A stretch of DNA of 64,000 nucleotides, from NCBI RefSeq assembly GCF_000410875.1, contig NZ_AROI01000021.1:1-64000 (forward strand), read 5' to 3'. Each line of letters begins with the position of its first letter. Positions within the stretch are counted from its first letter, which is position 1. Source of the stretch: Halopseudomonas pelagia CL-AP6. Lineage in GTDB: Bacteria > Pseudomonadota > Gammaproteobacteria > Pseudomonadales > Pseudomonadaceae. The notes beneath the pieces were generated by a model that searched no databases, was not told where the DNA came from, and saw only the letters and a list, made by a program, of their open reading frames with translations. The position numbers were made by a program, and so were the translations under genes. Shown here in pieces: positions 9,319 to 18,316 of the stretch.

Positions 9319-10356
9319 TCAACTGTCGGCGATCTTGACTACCAGTTTACCGAAGTTCTTGCCTTCCAGCAGGCCCATGAAGGCGGCTGGCGCATTTTCC
9401 AGCCCATCGACCTGATCTTCCTTGACCTTGACCTTGCCCTCAGCAACCCACGGCGTCATGACCTTGAGGAACTCGGGATAGTGCGGCCCGTAATTATCGA
9501 AAATAATAAACGCCTGCATGCGTATACGCTGGCTAAGCAGCAGGCGCATCAGCTGCGGCAGGCGATCCGGGCCGGGTGGTAACTCGGTGGCATTGTATTG
9601 GGCGATCAGCCCGCATACGGGAATGCGCGAATGCGGATTGAGCAGTGGCATCACCGCGTCAAAGACCTTGCCACCGACGTTTTCAAAGTACACGTCGATA
9701 CCCTGTGGACAGGCTACAGCCAGTTGCTCAGCGAAGTCATCCTGCTTGTGATCCAGGCAGGCATCAAACCCCAGTTCTTTCACTGCATAGGCGCACTTTT
9801 TCGCGCCGCCTGCCACGCCTACCACGCGACAACCCTTAAGCTTGGCCACCTGGCCGACCACCGCGCCCACCGGGCCGGTTGCAGCGGCCACCACAACGGT
9901 CTCACCCGGCTTCGGTTGGCCGATATCCAGCAGGCCCATATAACCGGTGAAACCGGGCATGCCGAGCACGCCCAGCGCCTGGGAAGGATTGCTCATGTTC
10001 GGGTCGAGCTTGAACACCATAGTGCCATTGCTGAGGGAATAGTCCTGCCAGCCAGCGGTGTAGGACATCACCAGATCGCCCTTGGAGAATCCGTTCAGGT
10101 GCGATTCTTCCACGCGGCATACGGCGCCACAGGTCATGACGCCGCCCACCGGAACCGGTTCCGAGTAGGACTTGGCATCGCTCATCCGGCCACGCATGTA
10201 GGGATCCAGCGACATCCACAGCGCACGCAGCAGCATCTGGCCCTGCTCAGGTCTGGGGATGGGGCTTTCAACCAGGTTGAAGTTCTCATTACGCGGGGCG
10301 CCGACGGGGCGCGAAGCGAGCAGGATCTGGCGATTGACCTGATTGTTTTGAGGCAT
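9319..10356 (-). CDS. NADP-dependent oxidoreductase, CurA/leukotriene B4 12-hydroxydehydrogenase type (MDR family)
   Basis: 345 residues of the zinc-free medium-chain dehydrogenase/reductase family that reduces alpha,beta-unsaturated carbonyls with NADPH. Seen: SLDPYMRGRM near residue 50, the cofactor-binding run VVAAATGPVGAVVGQVAKLKGCRVVGVAGG, and the ENVGGKVFDAVMPLL motif. The open frame runs to 10626 but the ATG at 10356 follows GGAG and matches the family start (MPQNNQVNRQILLASRP). A perfect 8-bp palindrome 54-73 bases upstream suggests a dedicated repressor. Confidence 0.9.
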   Translation of the reverse strand: MPQNNQVNRQILLASRPVGAPRNENFNLVESPIPRPEQGQMLLRALWMSLDPYMRGRMSDAKSYSEPVPVGGVMTCGAVCRVEESHLNGFSKGDLVMSYTAGWQDYSLSNGTMVFKLDPNMSNPSQALGVLGMPGFTGYMGLLDIGQPKPGETVVVAAATGPVGAVVGQVAKLKGCRVVGVAGGAKKCAYAVKELGFDACLDHKQDDFAEQLAVACPQGIDVYFENVGGKVFDAVMPLLNPHSRIPVCGLIAQYNATELPPGPDRLPQLMRLLLSQRIRMQAFIIFDNYGPHYPEFLKVMTPWVAEGKVKVKEDQVDGLENAPAAFMGLLEGKNFGKLVVKIADS

Positions 10357-10409
10357 GGGTGTCTCCGGCGTTGGGTGGCGAGGGCGATTGCAAATAGCAG
10401 CATGCGAGG

Positions 10410-10429
10410 GGTTGACCGACAGGTCAACC
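10410..10429. promoter_or_regulatory. Palindromic operator-like site upstream of the oxidoreductase
   Basis: GGTTGACC-GACA-GGTCAACC is a perfect 8+8 inverted repeat with a 4-base centre. It lies between the stop of the upstream gene and the oxidoreductase start. There is no T-tract, so a terminator is unlikely. Its shape (GACC-N4-GGTC core) resembles TetR-family operators such as that of NemR, which controls electrophile-reductase genes. No TetR-family gene is in the window. Confidence 0.45.
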
Positions 10430-10460
10430 AGACTGCCGGAGCCTGATGGTGGGGTATTGA

Positions 10461-11060
10461 TCAGGAGCAGATCACGGCTTGATCGCCATGGGTCATATTC
10501 CAACTGCTGATGAAGTCGCGCGCGCTGGCGCCTTGGTGCGGATAGGCAAGCTGCCAGACCTGAGCCAGCGCCGGCATGTCGGCGCAGTCGTCCAAACACA
10601 CGGCCTGTTGCTGATAAAGCATCCATGCTATAGCGGTGGCATAGCCCAGGTTATAGGCGAGTTCGGCATGCGGATCTTGCAGAAAGCAGCGTTGGCTAGC
10701 CAGACCGCGGATCAGACTCGCCAGGTCGGGGTGCAGCGCCAGGTACTCATCCCACAGGCGGGTATGCACGGAGGCGCTGATAGCGTACGGACCTATACCA
10801 TCACAGCAATGTTTGTCTGTAGGTAACCAGGCCATAGTGAGCAGTGTGCCGAGCAAAAGATTTTCTGCAGCGTTGCCGGCAACGCCCAAGTAGGCCAATG
10901 TGGGGCGAATAATGTTGCAGCGCAAGCTCTGCGGCGGCACAAGGACGGCAATGTTTAGCGGAGGATTGGATTGGGGGGGCTGGCTCTGACCCTTTTCCAG
11001 GTCTGGCCCGGCCGGGTCATGCTGGTGGTGTTGCGTTAGTAGTGGGCTAATAACGATCAC
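10461..11060 (-). CDS. Transglycosylase (SLT)-like protein lacking the catalytic Glu
   Basis: A 199-residue protein of unknown function. The middle and end (AAENLLLGT at 64-72, then DGIGPYAISASVHTRLWDEYL, HPDLASLIRGLASQR, and HAELAYNLGYATAIAWMLY) resemble lysozyme-like/SLT-fold proteins often seen in phages, where LLMGTAAxES carries the catalytic Glu. Here the equivalent position is Met76. No signal peptide is seen. A GTG start at 11060 follows AAGGTG with a 5-6 base gap. Similarity is from memory of the family and should be tested; if right, the protein is catalytically dead or has another role. Confidence 0.55.
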   Translation of the reverse strand: MIVISPLLTQHHQHDPAGPDLEKGQSQPPQSNPPLNIAVLVPPQSLRCNIIRPTLAYLGVAGNAAENLLLGTLLTMAWLPTDKHCCDGIGPYAISASVHTRLWDEYLALHPDLASLIRGLASQRCFLQDPHAELAYNLGYATAIAWMLYQQQAVCLDDCADMPALAQVWQLAYPHQGASARDFISSWNMTHGDQAVICS

Positions 11061-11227
11061 ATTATCACCTTACTGCAGCTTTACATTAAAGGGCTTAGCT
11101 GAAGCATAGTCGTAAAAAGGCAAAGCAAAATGTTGTTTTTAAACTGATTAATTTTTTAATATTGTTCCTATATTGCCCGATGGTATAAAAACGCCATCAT
11201 GCATCCAATAACAACAGGAAATTGGCC

Positions 11228-13015
11228 ATGACCCCCGGCCCTGCCATCAATCCACCTATCGATGAGCCAGCGTTGCTGGCTCAGCAGCGCAGCTTCACCC
11301 ACCTGCGATTCAGCCGAGCCCTGGAGGCCGGTTTCCAGCTCTATCTACATGGCAAAATGTGTAGCCGGGTCGCGGTTGTTGCGTTCTCATGCATCAGCTT
11401 TATGTTGCTGTTTGTCTGGGTCGATTTGACCTTCCTGCCTGACTATCTCAACCGTTACACCATTGCCGTGAGGTTGGCGGTTCTGGCCGTGGTGTGCGTT
11501 ACCCTCTGGTACGCCAACCGGGCAGGGCAGGTGCCACCGCGTCGCGCTTTTGCTGCCGCAATCTTAAGTTATGTGCTCAGTGGCCTGATGGTGACAATGA
11601 TCATTGTTGTCAGTCGTATTGCCAATATCGGCGTCACAGTCACCCATGATGGCTTGTATCTGGTGCTGCTTTCCGGTTTCTTTCTACTGGGGCTGCCCAT
11701 GCGGCATGCGGTGTTGGGCTCCTGGACCATCGTCGTGTGCTATCTGGGGGCGGAATACCTGATCGGCAGTCCTCGCAGCTTGCTCATTTCCAGCGGTTTG
11801 TTTCTGGTGTGCTTCAATCTGATTGGTAGCCTGGGTGCCTACATTTATGAATACATGATGCGTGGCGCTTATCTCAACGAGCGGCTGCTGGTGGCGGCCC
11901 GCGCCCGAGCTGAGCGTGAAAGCCAGAGCAAAACGCGTTTTCTGGCCACAGCTAGTCACGACTTACGCCAGCCGTTACATGCGATGTCGCTATTTATCCA
12001 GCATCTGGATGAGCGGGTGACCGACCCTCAAGCGCGACTAACAGTCAAACGGTTGAGCGATTCCACGCAACTGTTGCAGGCCATGCTCAATTCGCTTTTG
12101 GATATATCGCGGCTCAGCGTGGGCATGGTGCGTCCGCAGTTGAGTACCTTCAATCTGCATCCTTGGCTGCTCAGGGTGCTGGCCGGGCTCGAAGCTAGCG
12201 CCGAGCAAAGAGGGATTCGGATACAACTGGTCTGCCCACACCATAGCGCAGTACATAGTGATCCGCTGCTGCTGGAGCGGTTGATCCGCAATTTTCTCAA
12301 TAACGCCGTGCTGCATGCCCAGGCAACTGACGTGCGTGTTGAGGTCACCCGGGTTGAACAGCGGGTACGCCTGTCGGTAGTGGACAATGGCTGCGGCATG
12401 AGTGCACAGGAGCAAGAGCGCATCTTTGAGGAGTTCACGCAACTGAACAATCCAGCACGTACGCTGGAAAAGGGCGTCGGCCTTGGTTTGTCGATCTGCC
12501 GGCAGTTGATGCATCTGCTTGAGTATCCTTCTGGGTTGCTGTCTGCGCCAGGGCAAGGTTCGCGGTTCTGGATTGAGGTACCCTCGGCCGACTGGACCGA
12601 AGATGCGCCGAGCGCCCGTGAACATCCTCATGCCCGATTATGTGGACGGGTGGTGATAATAGAGAACGATCTGATCAACCAGGAGGCAATGGAAACAGTG
12701 TTGCGCGAATGGGGGTGTGAAGTACGCTGCTATCAAACGCCCGAGCAGGCGCTGGATAACATCGAATCCGGTCGCATCGATCTGCTGATTAGTGACTATC
12801 GGCTGGAGGGAAGCCTGGATGGTATCGCGTTGATCCAGGCCCTACGTGGGCGGGGTTTATACAGCGGGCCAGCGTTGTTAGTTACCGCCGATACCAGCGA
12901 GGAACTGGTCGAAGCTACGCGGCTGACGGATATCGAGCTACTCTACAAGCCGGTGTTGCCGGCGCGGCTAAGGCGCCTGATCCAACAGTTTTTGGCAGAG
13001 CCCAGCACCCGCTAG
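11228..13015 (+). CDS. Hybrid sensor histidine kinase with C-terminal receiver
   Basis: A 595-residue inner-membrane kinase. Six or so hydrophobic segments span residues 45-210. A HisKA domain follows with the phospho-acceptor His in ATASHDLRQPLHAM. The HATPase domain has the N-box NFLNNAVLHA, DNGCGM and GVGLGLSICRQL. A receiver domain occupies about 472-590, with its Asp in ISDYRL and Lys in YKPVLP. The ATG at 11228 has GGAA at 11217-11220; a TTG two codons earlier lacks spacing. The LuxR response regulator ending at 13032 is convergent and is the likely partner. The signal is unknown; the N-terminus is an integral-membrane sensor without a periplasmic domain. Confidence 0.93.
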   Translation: MTPGPAINPPIDEPALLAQQRSFTHLRFSRALEAGFQLYLHGKMCSRVAVVAFSCISFMLLFVWVDLTFLPDYLNRYTIAVRLAVLAVVCVTLWYANRAGQVPPRRAFAAAILSYVLSGLMVTMIIVVSRIANIGVTVTHDGLYLVLLSGFFLLGLPMRHAVLGSWTIVVCYLGAEYLIGSPRSLLISSGLFLVCFNLIGSLGAYIYEYMMRGAYLNERLLVAARARAERESQSKTRFLATASHDLRQPLHAMSLFIQHLDERVTDPQARLTVKRLSDSTQLLQAMLNSLLDISRLSVGMVRPQLSTFNLHPWLLRVLAGLEASAEQRGIRIQLVCPHHSAVHSDPLLLERLIRNFLNNAVLHAQATDVRVEVTRVEQRVRLSVVDNGCGMSAQEQERIFEEFTQLNNPARTLEKGVGLGLSICRQLMHLLEYPSGLLSAPGQGSRFWIEVPSADWTEDAPSAREHPHARLCGRVVIIENDLINQEAMETVLREWGCEVRCYQTPEQALDNIESGRIDLLISDYRLEGSLDGIALIQALRGRGLYSGPALLVTADTSEELVEATRLTDIELLYKPVLPARLRRLIQQFLAEPSTR

Positions 13016-13031
13016 CGGCCGAAACAGTACT

Positions 13032-13676
13032 CTAAAAACTGATCAGCCCGAGCTTGCGCGCAACGCCGACGCATTCGGTGCGATTGTGGCAGTTAAGGGT
13101 GATGAACAAGGCTTTGAGGTGCGTCTTGACGGTATCTTCCGAAAGATTGAGCCGCTGGCAAATGACCTTGTTGGGCAGGCCTTCACACAAGAGGTCGAGA
13201 ATTTCCAGCTGTCTTGGTGTTACCCCCATCTCACGCGCGGCGGCTTGACGGTCCAATGGCTGGGTGCCATTCCCGATCACGACTTGCTCGCCAAATAGCA
13301 AGCGCGTAACGGCATTGAGCAGGGTTGTACCATCAGCGGTCTTGCTAATGAACCCAGCTGCGCCGAGTTGCATGGCAGCATCCAGGTCGCTGGCACTGTT
13401 GCTCGCGGTCAGTACCGCAATCGGCACTAGTGAGTCGATCTTGTGTAGCTTCTGTAGCAGGGCCAGCCCGCTACTGTCAGGCAGCTGCAGATCGAGCAGA
13501 ATCAGATCATAGGTATGGGTGTTCGCGTGATGCTCGGCTTCGCTGGCATTGTGGGCGTGATCAAGTGTTATTCCCTGGCAGAGGTTCTGCAGTGTCAGGC
13601 TCAAGCCGTCGAGATAAATCTGATGATCGTCGATCAACAGCAATCGGGTGTCGGGCGGCAGACTGGGTGCCAGCAT
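13032..13676 (-). CDS. LuxR/NarL-family response regulator
   Basis: 214 residues: a receiver domain (acidic pair in LLIDDH, phospho-acceptor Asp in LILLDLQLPD, Lys in GFISKTADG) and a LuxR helix-turn-helix near the C-terminus (VTPRQLEILDLLCEG, NLSEDTVKTHLKAL). Its gene ends 16 bases from the end of the hybrid kinase gene, tail to tail, so they probably form a pair. The Met at 13676 has AAGGA 9 bases upstream and is preferred over the Met at 13703. Confidence 0.92.
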   Translation of the reverse strand: MLAPSLPPDTRLLLIDDHQIYLDGLSLTLQNLCQGITLDHAHNASEAEHHANTHTYDLILLDLQLPDSSGLALLQKLHKIDSLVPIAVLTASNSASDLDAAMQLGAAGFISKTADGTTLLNAVTRLLFGEQVVIGNGTQPLDRQAAAREMGVTPRQLEILDLLCEGLPNKVICQRLNLSEDTVKTHLKALFITLNCHNRTECVGVARKLGLISF

Positions 13677-13812
13677 GAGTTCTGTTCCTTGGTAATGCAC
13701 CATGTAAAACGCGCAGGCATCACGGTGTCTTTATTGTTGTGGGGATCATAAGCAACCTTTCCCTTGCGGTCTAGGTGCAGGGTTCGCAATACGGTCTGAT
13801 GGCCCGCTCCGG

Positions 13813-15006
13813 CTAAGCCGTGCCACTTTTGCGGCGCAGGTAGAAAATCAACCCAAGGTTGATTAACAAAATCAACAGGCTGCCTGCAACCACGCTGGGC
13901 CAACCGGCTAGCCGCCAGAAAGGCTCTAGGTAATACACGCCCAGCGCCGAGCCCAGATAGTAAAACACTGAATACAGTGAGGACGCACTGGCTTTGCTGT
14001 GCAGTGCATGTTGGTTGATCCAGGCGTTGGCCAGCGAATGGGTAAGAAAGAACCCGAAAGCGTTGCACAGCAACCCGACGAGGATCAGCCATAGTTGTCC
14101 GGATAATGTCATCAGGCAGCCGCCGATCAAAAGCAGCACGCCTATGGCCATGCCGGGCAAGCCGCCGCCGCGCTGCAGGCGCCCGGATAACGCAGCGGAA
14201 AAGGTGCCGGCCAGATACGTTAGAAACAGCAGGCCCAGTGCGCCTGCGCCCAGGTGCCAGGGTTCTGCGCTGAGGCGGAAAGTCAGATAGGTGTACAGGT
14301 TGATGAATACCATGAAGTTGCATCCACCGAGAAGAAATGCCGGTAGCAATTGGCGGTTGCCCAGATGATCGGCAAAGTTCCTGAAGCTACCGGCCAATGA
14401 CAAGCGCTGCGGCAAGAATCCGGCAGGGCGGGGCAGTAGTAACGTCACGCCTATCAGGCCAATCAAGGTAAAACCGGCTAGGGCGAGAAAGACCGCTTGC
14501 AGGCCAAGGTGTTCGCCAATAAAGCCGCCGACAAGGCGTCCGCCGGCGCCGCCCAGTGTGTTTCCGGCAATATAAAGTCCCACTGCGGCCACCAGGGCCT
14601 TGCGGCTCATACTGTCACCGAGATAAGCAATTGCTACAGCAGGCAACACCCCCAGGCAGACACCCAGTGCCGCGCGTAGCCATAGCAGCAGCGTATAATC
14701 GGTGGTATGGGCCATGGCCAGATTGAGCAGCAGTGTGCCACTGATGCCTGTCAGCAACGGGCCTTTACGACCGATCGCGTCCGATAATGGCCCGTGCAGC
14801 AGCAGCGAGCAAGCCAGGGTCAGATTGGTCAGGGTAAACATGCTGCTGGCTTGCAAGCTGGTGACCTGAAAGGTCTCGGCGATCAGCGGCAGCAGCGGGT
14901 GAATGGCATATAGGTTGGCGAAGACCACCAACGAGGCCAGAATTAATGCCAGGCAGGCGCGGCGAAAAGCCAGCGTGCCGGTTTCAATCAGTGGTTCAGC
15001 GCTCAC
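13813..15006 (-). CDS. MFS transporter, YnfM/drug-exporter-like
   Basis: 397 residues with about 12 transmembrane helices. The loop 2-3 motif reads GPLSDAIGRKGPL, the classic MFS signature; the segment NTLGGAGGRLVGGFIGE is typical of the YnfM-like DHA1 branch of exporters. Its first 11 bases overlap the end of the ion channel gene, so the two are co-transcribed and translation may be coupled. Substrate unknown. Confidence 0.88.
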   Translation of the reverse strand: MSAEPLIETGTLAFRRACLALILASLVVFANLYAIHPLLPLIAETFQVTSLQASSMFTLTNLTLACSLLLHGPLSDAIGRKGPLLTGISGTLLLNLAMAHTTDYTLLLWLRAALGVCLGVLPAVAIAYLGDSMSRKALVAAVGLYIAGNTLGGAGGRLVGGFIGEHLGLQAVFLALAGFTLIGLIGVTLLLPRPAGFLPQRLSLAGSFRNFADHLGNRQLLPAFLLGGCNFMVFINLYTYLTFRLSAEPWHLGAGALGLLFLTYLAGTFSAALSGRLQRGGGLPGMAIGVLLLIGGCLMTLSGQLWLILVGLLCNAFGFFLTHSLANAWINQHALHSKASASSLYSVFYYLGSALGVYYLEPFWRLAGWPSVVAGSLLILLINLGLIFYLRRKSGTA

Positions 15007-15871
15007 GCAGCTCGTTACGCAGTGAGCCGAGCTCTTCCCGTAGCTGACGCACTTCTTTCAAGAGCAGTTCCTGCTGTACGCCCGACAAGGTGCTGGCATG
15101 GTGTTCTGTTTGCACCTCACTAACGATACCGGATTTAAGCGCCTTGGCCGCTGCAATGCGTTCCCGCTGATTCTGAATGGCGTCAACAATCACCGCAATA
15201 AACAGATTGAGTATCATGAACGTGGCAATCAAGATGAACGGCACGAAGTACAGCCAGGCGAAGGGGTAAACCTCCATAACCGGGCGCACGATACCCATCG
15301 ACCAACTCTCCAGCGTCATGATCTGGAATAGCGTGTACAGGCTGGCTCCCAGGGTGCCGAACCAGTCGGGGAAGGCCTGGCCGAAAAGCTGGGTAGCGAT
15401 GACGGCGGCGACGTAGAACACCAGGCTCAATAAAGCGACGATACTGCCCATGCCCGGCAACGCCGACAGCAGGGATTGAACGACGATCTTCATGCTCGGC
15501 ACGATGGACACCAGCCGCAGTATTCGCAATACACGTAGCGCGCGCAGAACCGCCAACGGCCCGCTGGCCGGAACCAGCGCAATGGCGATGACAAGGGTAT
15601 CGAACAGGCCCCACGGGTCCTTGAGCAATCGCCAGCCATGGGCAATAAAGCGCAGGCCTATCTCGATCACGAAAAGCCCCAGGATGATCTGATCCAACCG
15701 CTTCAGCAGGCCGCCCCAGTGCTGCATCATGGTGGATGACGTTTCCAGGCCAAGGATCACAGCGTTGATCAGAATCAGCGCCATCACCAAAAACTGAACG
15801 CGCGGTAGCTCCAGCCGTTCGGCCAGCCGCTGACGCCAGGGCCGAGACATCTCAAGGGTATTGGTGTTCAT
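14996..15871 (-). CDS. BacNav-type voltage-gated sodium channel
   Basis: A 291-residue single-domain six-helix ion channel that would form tetramers in the inner membrane. The S4 voltage sensor has Arg at residues 110, 113, 116 and 119, every third position. The pore carries TLESWSM at 186-192, the selectivity filter of NaChBac/NavAb sodium channels, rather than the TVGYG of potassium channels. S6 is LIATFMILNLFIAVIVDAI, followed by a cytoplasmic helix and a C-terminal coiled-coil rich in Leu and Glu. Annotation pipelines often call this simply 'ion transporter'. It overlaps the MFS gene downstream and lies 63 bases after apt. Confidence 0.93.
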   Translation of the reverse strand: MNTNTLEMSRPWRQRLAERLELPRVQFLVMALILINAVILGLETSSTMMQHWGGLLKRLDQIILGLFVIEIGLRFIAHGWRLLKDPWGLFDTLVIAIALVPASGPLAVLRALRVLRILRLVSIVPSMKIVVQSLLSALPGMGSIVALLSLVFYVAAVIATQLFGQAFPDWFGTLGASLYTLFQIMTLESWSMGIVRPVMEVYPFAWLYFVPFILIATFMILNLFIAVIVDAIQNQRERIAAAKALKSGIVSEVQTEHHASTLSGVQQELLLKEVRQLREELGSLRNELRER

Positions 15872-15934
15872 GTGTACTCACACTCTGAGCGCAGAAGCGC
15901 TCAGGATAACGTTTGGGTTGGAGGTGAAGCAGAG

Positions 15935-16480
15935 TTACTCATCAAGCCCGAAGGCACACAGGGTATAGGTCGGAATATCCGCGTCCTGCATCTTCCGCGA
16001 GCCACCCAGGTCGGGGAGGTCGATAATGGCTGCCGCTTCATAGACCTTGGCACCCAGTTGCTTGACCAGTCCGGCGGCTGCCAGAAAGGTGCCGCCGGTA
16101 GCGATCAGATCATCTAGCAGCAGCACTTGTTCGCCGCCCTTGAGAGCGTCGCGGTGCATCTGTACCACACAGTCACCGTATTCACTGCGGTAGGTTTCGC
16201 TGATCACATCGGCGGGCAGCTTGCCGGCCTTGCGCACCAATATCAGAGGTTTGTTCAATTCGTAGGCGAGCACCGCACCGAGCAGAAAGCCGCGTGCGTC
16301 TATGGCGGCAATGTGCGTAACCGGTGATTCGACGTAACGCTGGATAAGACTGTCCGCCACCATGCGCATGGCGCGCGGCGACTGATATAGCGGCGTGATA
16401 TCACGGAAAGTTACCCCGGCCTTGGGAAAATTCGGTATCGGGCGGACCAGGGATTTGATGCTGTACTCGTCAAATATCAT
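15935..16480 (-). CDS. apt: Adenine phosphoribosyltransferase
   Basis: 181 residues; salvages adenine with PRPP to AMP in the cytoplasm. The PRPP-binding motif [17 protein letters not shown] (around 120-136), the start of the family core [14 protein letters not shown], and [14 protein letters not shown] are present. It lies 24 bases downstream of anr on the same strand, an arrangement known in Pseudomonas, but its function is not related to oxygen sensing. Confidence 0.96.
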   Translation of the reverse strand: MIFDEYSIKSLVRPIPNFPKAGVTFRDITPLYQSPRAMRMVADSLIQRYVESPVTHIAAIDARGFLLGAVLAYELNKPLILVRKAGKLPADVISETYRSEYGDCVVQMHRDALKGGEQVLLLDDLIATGGTFLAAAGLVKQLGAKVYEAAAIIDLPDLGGSRKMQDADIPTYTLCAFGLDE

Positions 16481-16503
16481 TACGGGCTTCCAATGGTGTT
16501 GGT

Positions 16504-17238
16504 TCAGTCACTCTGGCCCCCGGCAAGGGCACAGAGTTCAATGTGGTCTAAAATATCGATCTGTTTGCCTTCGGCAGCGATCAAGCCTTGTTGCTGAAAG
16601 CGGGTAAATACTCGCGATACGGTTTCCACAGCAAGACCTAGGTAATTACCGATTTCGTTGCGTGACATGGCCAAGCGGAAACACTTTGCCGAGTAACCGC
16701 GTGCCCGGAAGCGGGCTGACAGGTTGATAAGCAACGTAGCGATACGCTCATCGGCGGTTTTCTTCGACAGCAGCAGCATCATCTGCTGATCTTCGCGGAT
16801 CTCCCTACTCATCAGGCGCATGACCTGTTTGCGCAGTTGCGGCATAGTCGCGGTCAGGTCATCGAGCCGCTCGAAGGGTATCTCGCACACCGAGGTTGTC
16901 TCTAGCGCCACGGCGGACACTGGGTAGCGCTCACTATCCATGCCGGACAGGCCAATCAATTCGCTGGCCAGATGAAAGCCGGTGATCTGCTCTGCACCGT
17001 CATCCGACAAGCTGAAGGTTTTCACCGCGCCAGAGCGTAAAGCATAAATCGACTCGAAGGGTTCGCCCTGGCGAAACAGCATCTCGCCCTTTTTGACAGG
17101 CCGCCCACGCTTGACAATGTTGTCCAGTGCTTCGAGCTCTTCTTTGTGTAACGCTAACGGCAAGCACATGCCTGATAGGCTGCAGTCTTTGCAATGGGTT
17201 TCGGGTAGAGCGGCGCGCAAAGTGATGGGCGTAGTCAT
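16504..17238 (-). CDS. anr: Anaerobic regulator Anr (FNR family)
   Basis: A 244-residue CRP/FNR-type transcription factor. The four cluster-binding Cys are C16, C19, C25 (in [10 protein letters not shown]) and C118 ([10 protein letters not shown]), so an oxygen-labile [4Fe-4S] cluster is expected. The helix-turn-helix recognition segment [17 protein letters not shown] contains the ExxSR motif that reads TTGAT-N4-ATCAA sites. Anr activates the cbb3 oxidase and denitrification genes when oxygen falls. It follows the cco assembly genes and probably controls the putative site at 26074. The hemN gene usually found in front of anr in Pseudomonas is absent. Confidence 0.96.
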   Translation of the reverse strand: MTTPITLRAALPETHCKDCSLSGMCLPLALHKEELEALDNIVKRGRPVKKGEMLFRQGEPFESIYALRSGAVKTFSLSDDGAEQITGFHLASELIGLSGMDSERYPVSAVALETTSVCEIPFERLDDLTATMPQLRKQVMRLMSREIREDQQMMLLLSKKTADERIATLLINLSARFRARGYSAKCFRLAMSRNEIGNYLGLAVETVSRVFTRFQQQGLIAAEGKQIDILDHIELCALAGGQSD

Positions 17239-17330
17239 GGGCAGCTTCCTGGCTAAATCTAGCGATACAACAACGATTGTAAAGCGTACATCATGGATGC
17301 CGTCTCTGCCATTCTTACCCTTGGCAATAC

Positions 17331-18071
17331 TCAGTGGTTTTGATGGCCAGCGGGGGCGGAAACTGAACTTTCATGGCTGCCATGCCCCATCAACCAGGCC
17401 TTGTGCGGCCCCGGCAATGTCCACACACCAAACAGGATAACCAGAATCGCAGCGGAAATGCGTACGCTGCGTTTGCGTAGCCAAAACATCATCTTTTGTG
17501 CCGCGAGGCCTGTGGCCATGAGCGTCGGCAGCGTGCCCAGGCCAAAGGTCAGCATCAGCCCTGCAGACACGCTGGCATTGCCATGACTGCTAGCCCATAT
17601 CAGGGTGCTATACACCAGCCCGCAAGGCAGCCAGCCCCAGAGCGCACCCAGCGCAACGGCCTGGCCGGGCGATTTGACTGGCAACAGCTTGCGTGCCTGG
17701 GGCTCGATATGCCGCCATAGGCCCCGCCCGAGCTGCTCTATGCGCGTTAGCCCCGACCACCAGTTAGCCAGATACAATCCCATGGCAATCATCAGTAAGC
17801 CTGCCAGGATGCGCATAAACATGCCCAATCCGAGGTCTTGAGCAAGCCAGCCGAGGCTACCGAGCAGCGCACCAGCGAGACTGTAGCTGGCGATGCGGCC
17901 CGCGTTATAACCAAGCAGAATACGCCACAGCGGCCAGCCCTTGCGCTGTTCTGCGGGGATGGCCATGGTCAACGCGCCCATCAGCCCGCCGCACATGCCG
18001 ATGCAATGCCCGCCGCCGAGCAGGCCGAGAGCCAGGGCGGTGAGAAACAGGGGAAGTAGCTCGCCGTTCAC
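17331..18071 (-). CDS. Sulfite exporter TauE/SafE-family membrane protein of the cco cluster
   Basis: 246 residues with about six transmembrane helices and a [11 protein letters not shown] motif in the first one, which contains a His and two Cys suited to metal or thiol chemistry. Homologues sit next to ccoS in many Proteobacteria and are thought to help copper delivery or maturation of cbb3 oxidase. Its start overlaps ccoS by 4 bases (ATGA), so the two are translationally coupled. Confidence 0.88.
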   Translation of the reverse strand: MNGELLPLFLTALALGLLGGGHCIGMCGGLMGALTMAIPAEQRKGWPLWRILLGYNAGRIASYSLAGALLGSLGWLAQDLGLGMFMRILAGLLMIAMGLYLANWWSGLTRIEQLGRGLWRHIEPQARKLLPVKSPGQAVALGALWGWLPCGLVYSTLIWASSHGNASVSAGLMLTFGLGTLPTLMATGLAAQKMMFWLRKRSVRISAAILVILFGVWTLPGPHKAWLMGHGSHESSVSAPAGHQNH

Positions 18072-18316
18072 GGCCGGTTGCTCCGCTCGTCGTCTGCCGG
18101 GGAGTGCTTTTTGAGGCTTTCTTTCTCATCCGGCTTCGCTGATTTTTGTTCTGACTGAGCCTCTATGTGAGCGGGGTCTTCGTCGTCAAACAGAATGCTG
18201 TGCGCGGGGCCATCCAGGTCGTCGTATTGGCCGCTGTCGACCGCCCAGATGAAAACCCAAATGGCGATAATCACCAGAACCACGGCAATGGGCACCAAAA
18301 TGTACAAAAACGTCAT
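18068..18316 (-). CDS. ccoS: cbb3 oxidase maturation protein CcoS
   Basis: 82 residues: one N-terminal transmembrane helix (LYILVPIAVVLVIIAIWVFIWAV) followed by the CcoS-type SGQYDDLDGPAHSILFDD and a charged tail. CcoS is needed to install haem b and copper in CcoN. The gene overlaps both ccoI (4 bases) and the TauE-like gene (4 bases). The tail is longer and more acidic/Lys-rich than in short family members. Confidence 0.93.
   Translation of the reverse strand: MTFLYILVPIAVVLVIIAIWVFIWAVDSGQYDDLDGPAHSILFDDEDPAHIEAQSEQKSAKPDEKESLKKHSPADDERSNRP

Noticed and set aside
10411-10428. Anr box (TTGAC ... GTCAA) upstream of the CurA-like gene
   Set aside because: The half-sites are separated by 6 bases instead of the required 4, and the palindrome extends beyond them; a TetR-type operator fits better.
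10461-11060. Prophage remnant suggested by the SLT-like gene
   Set aside because: No capsid, tail, integrase, holin or att-like repeat in the surrounding 10 kb.
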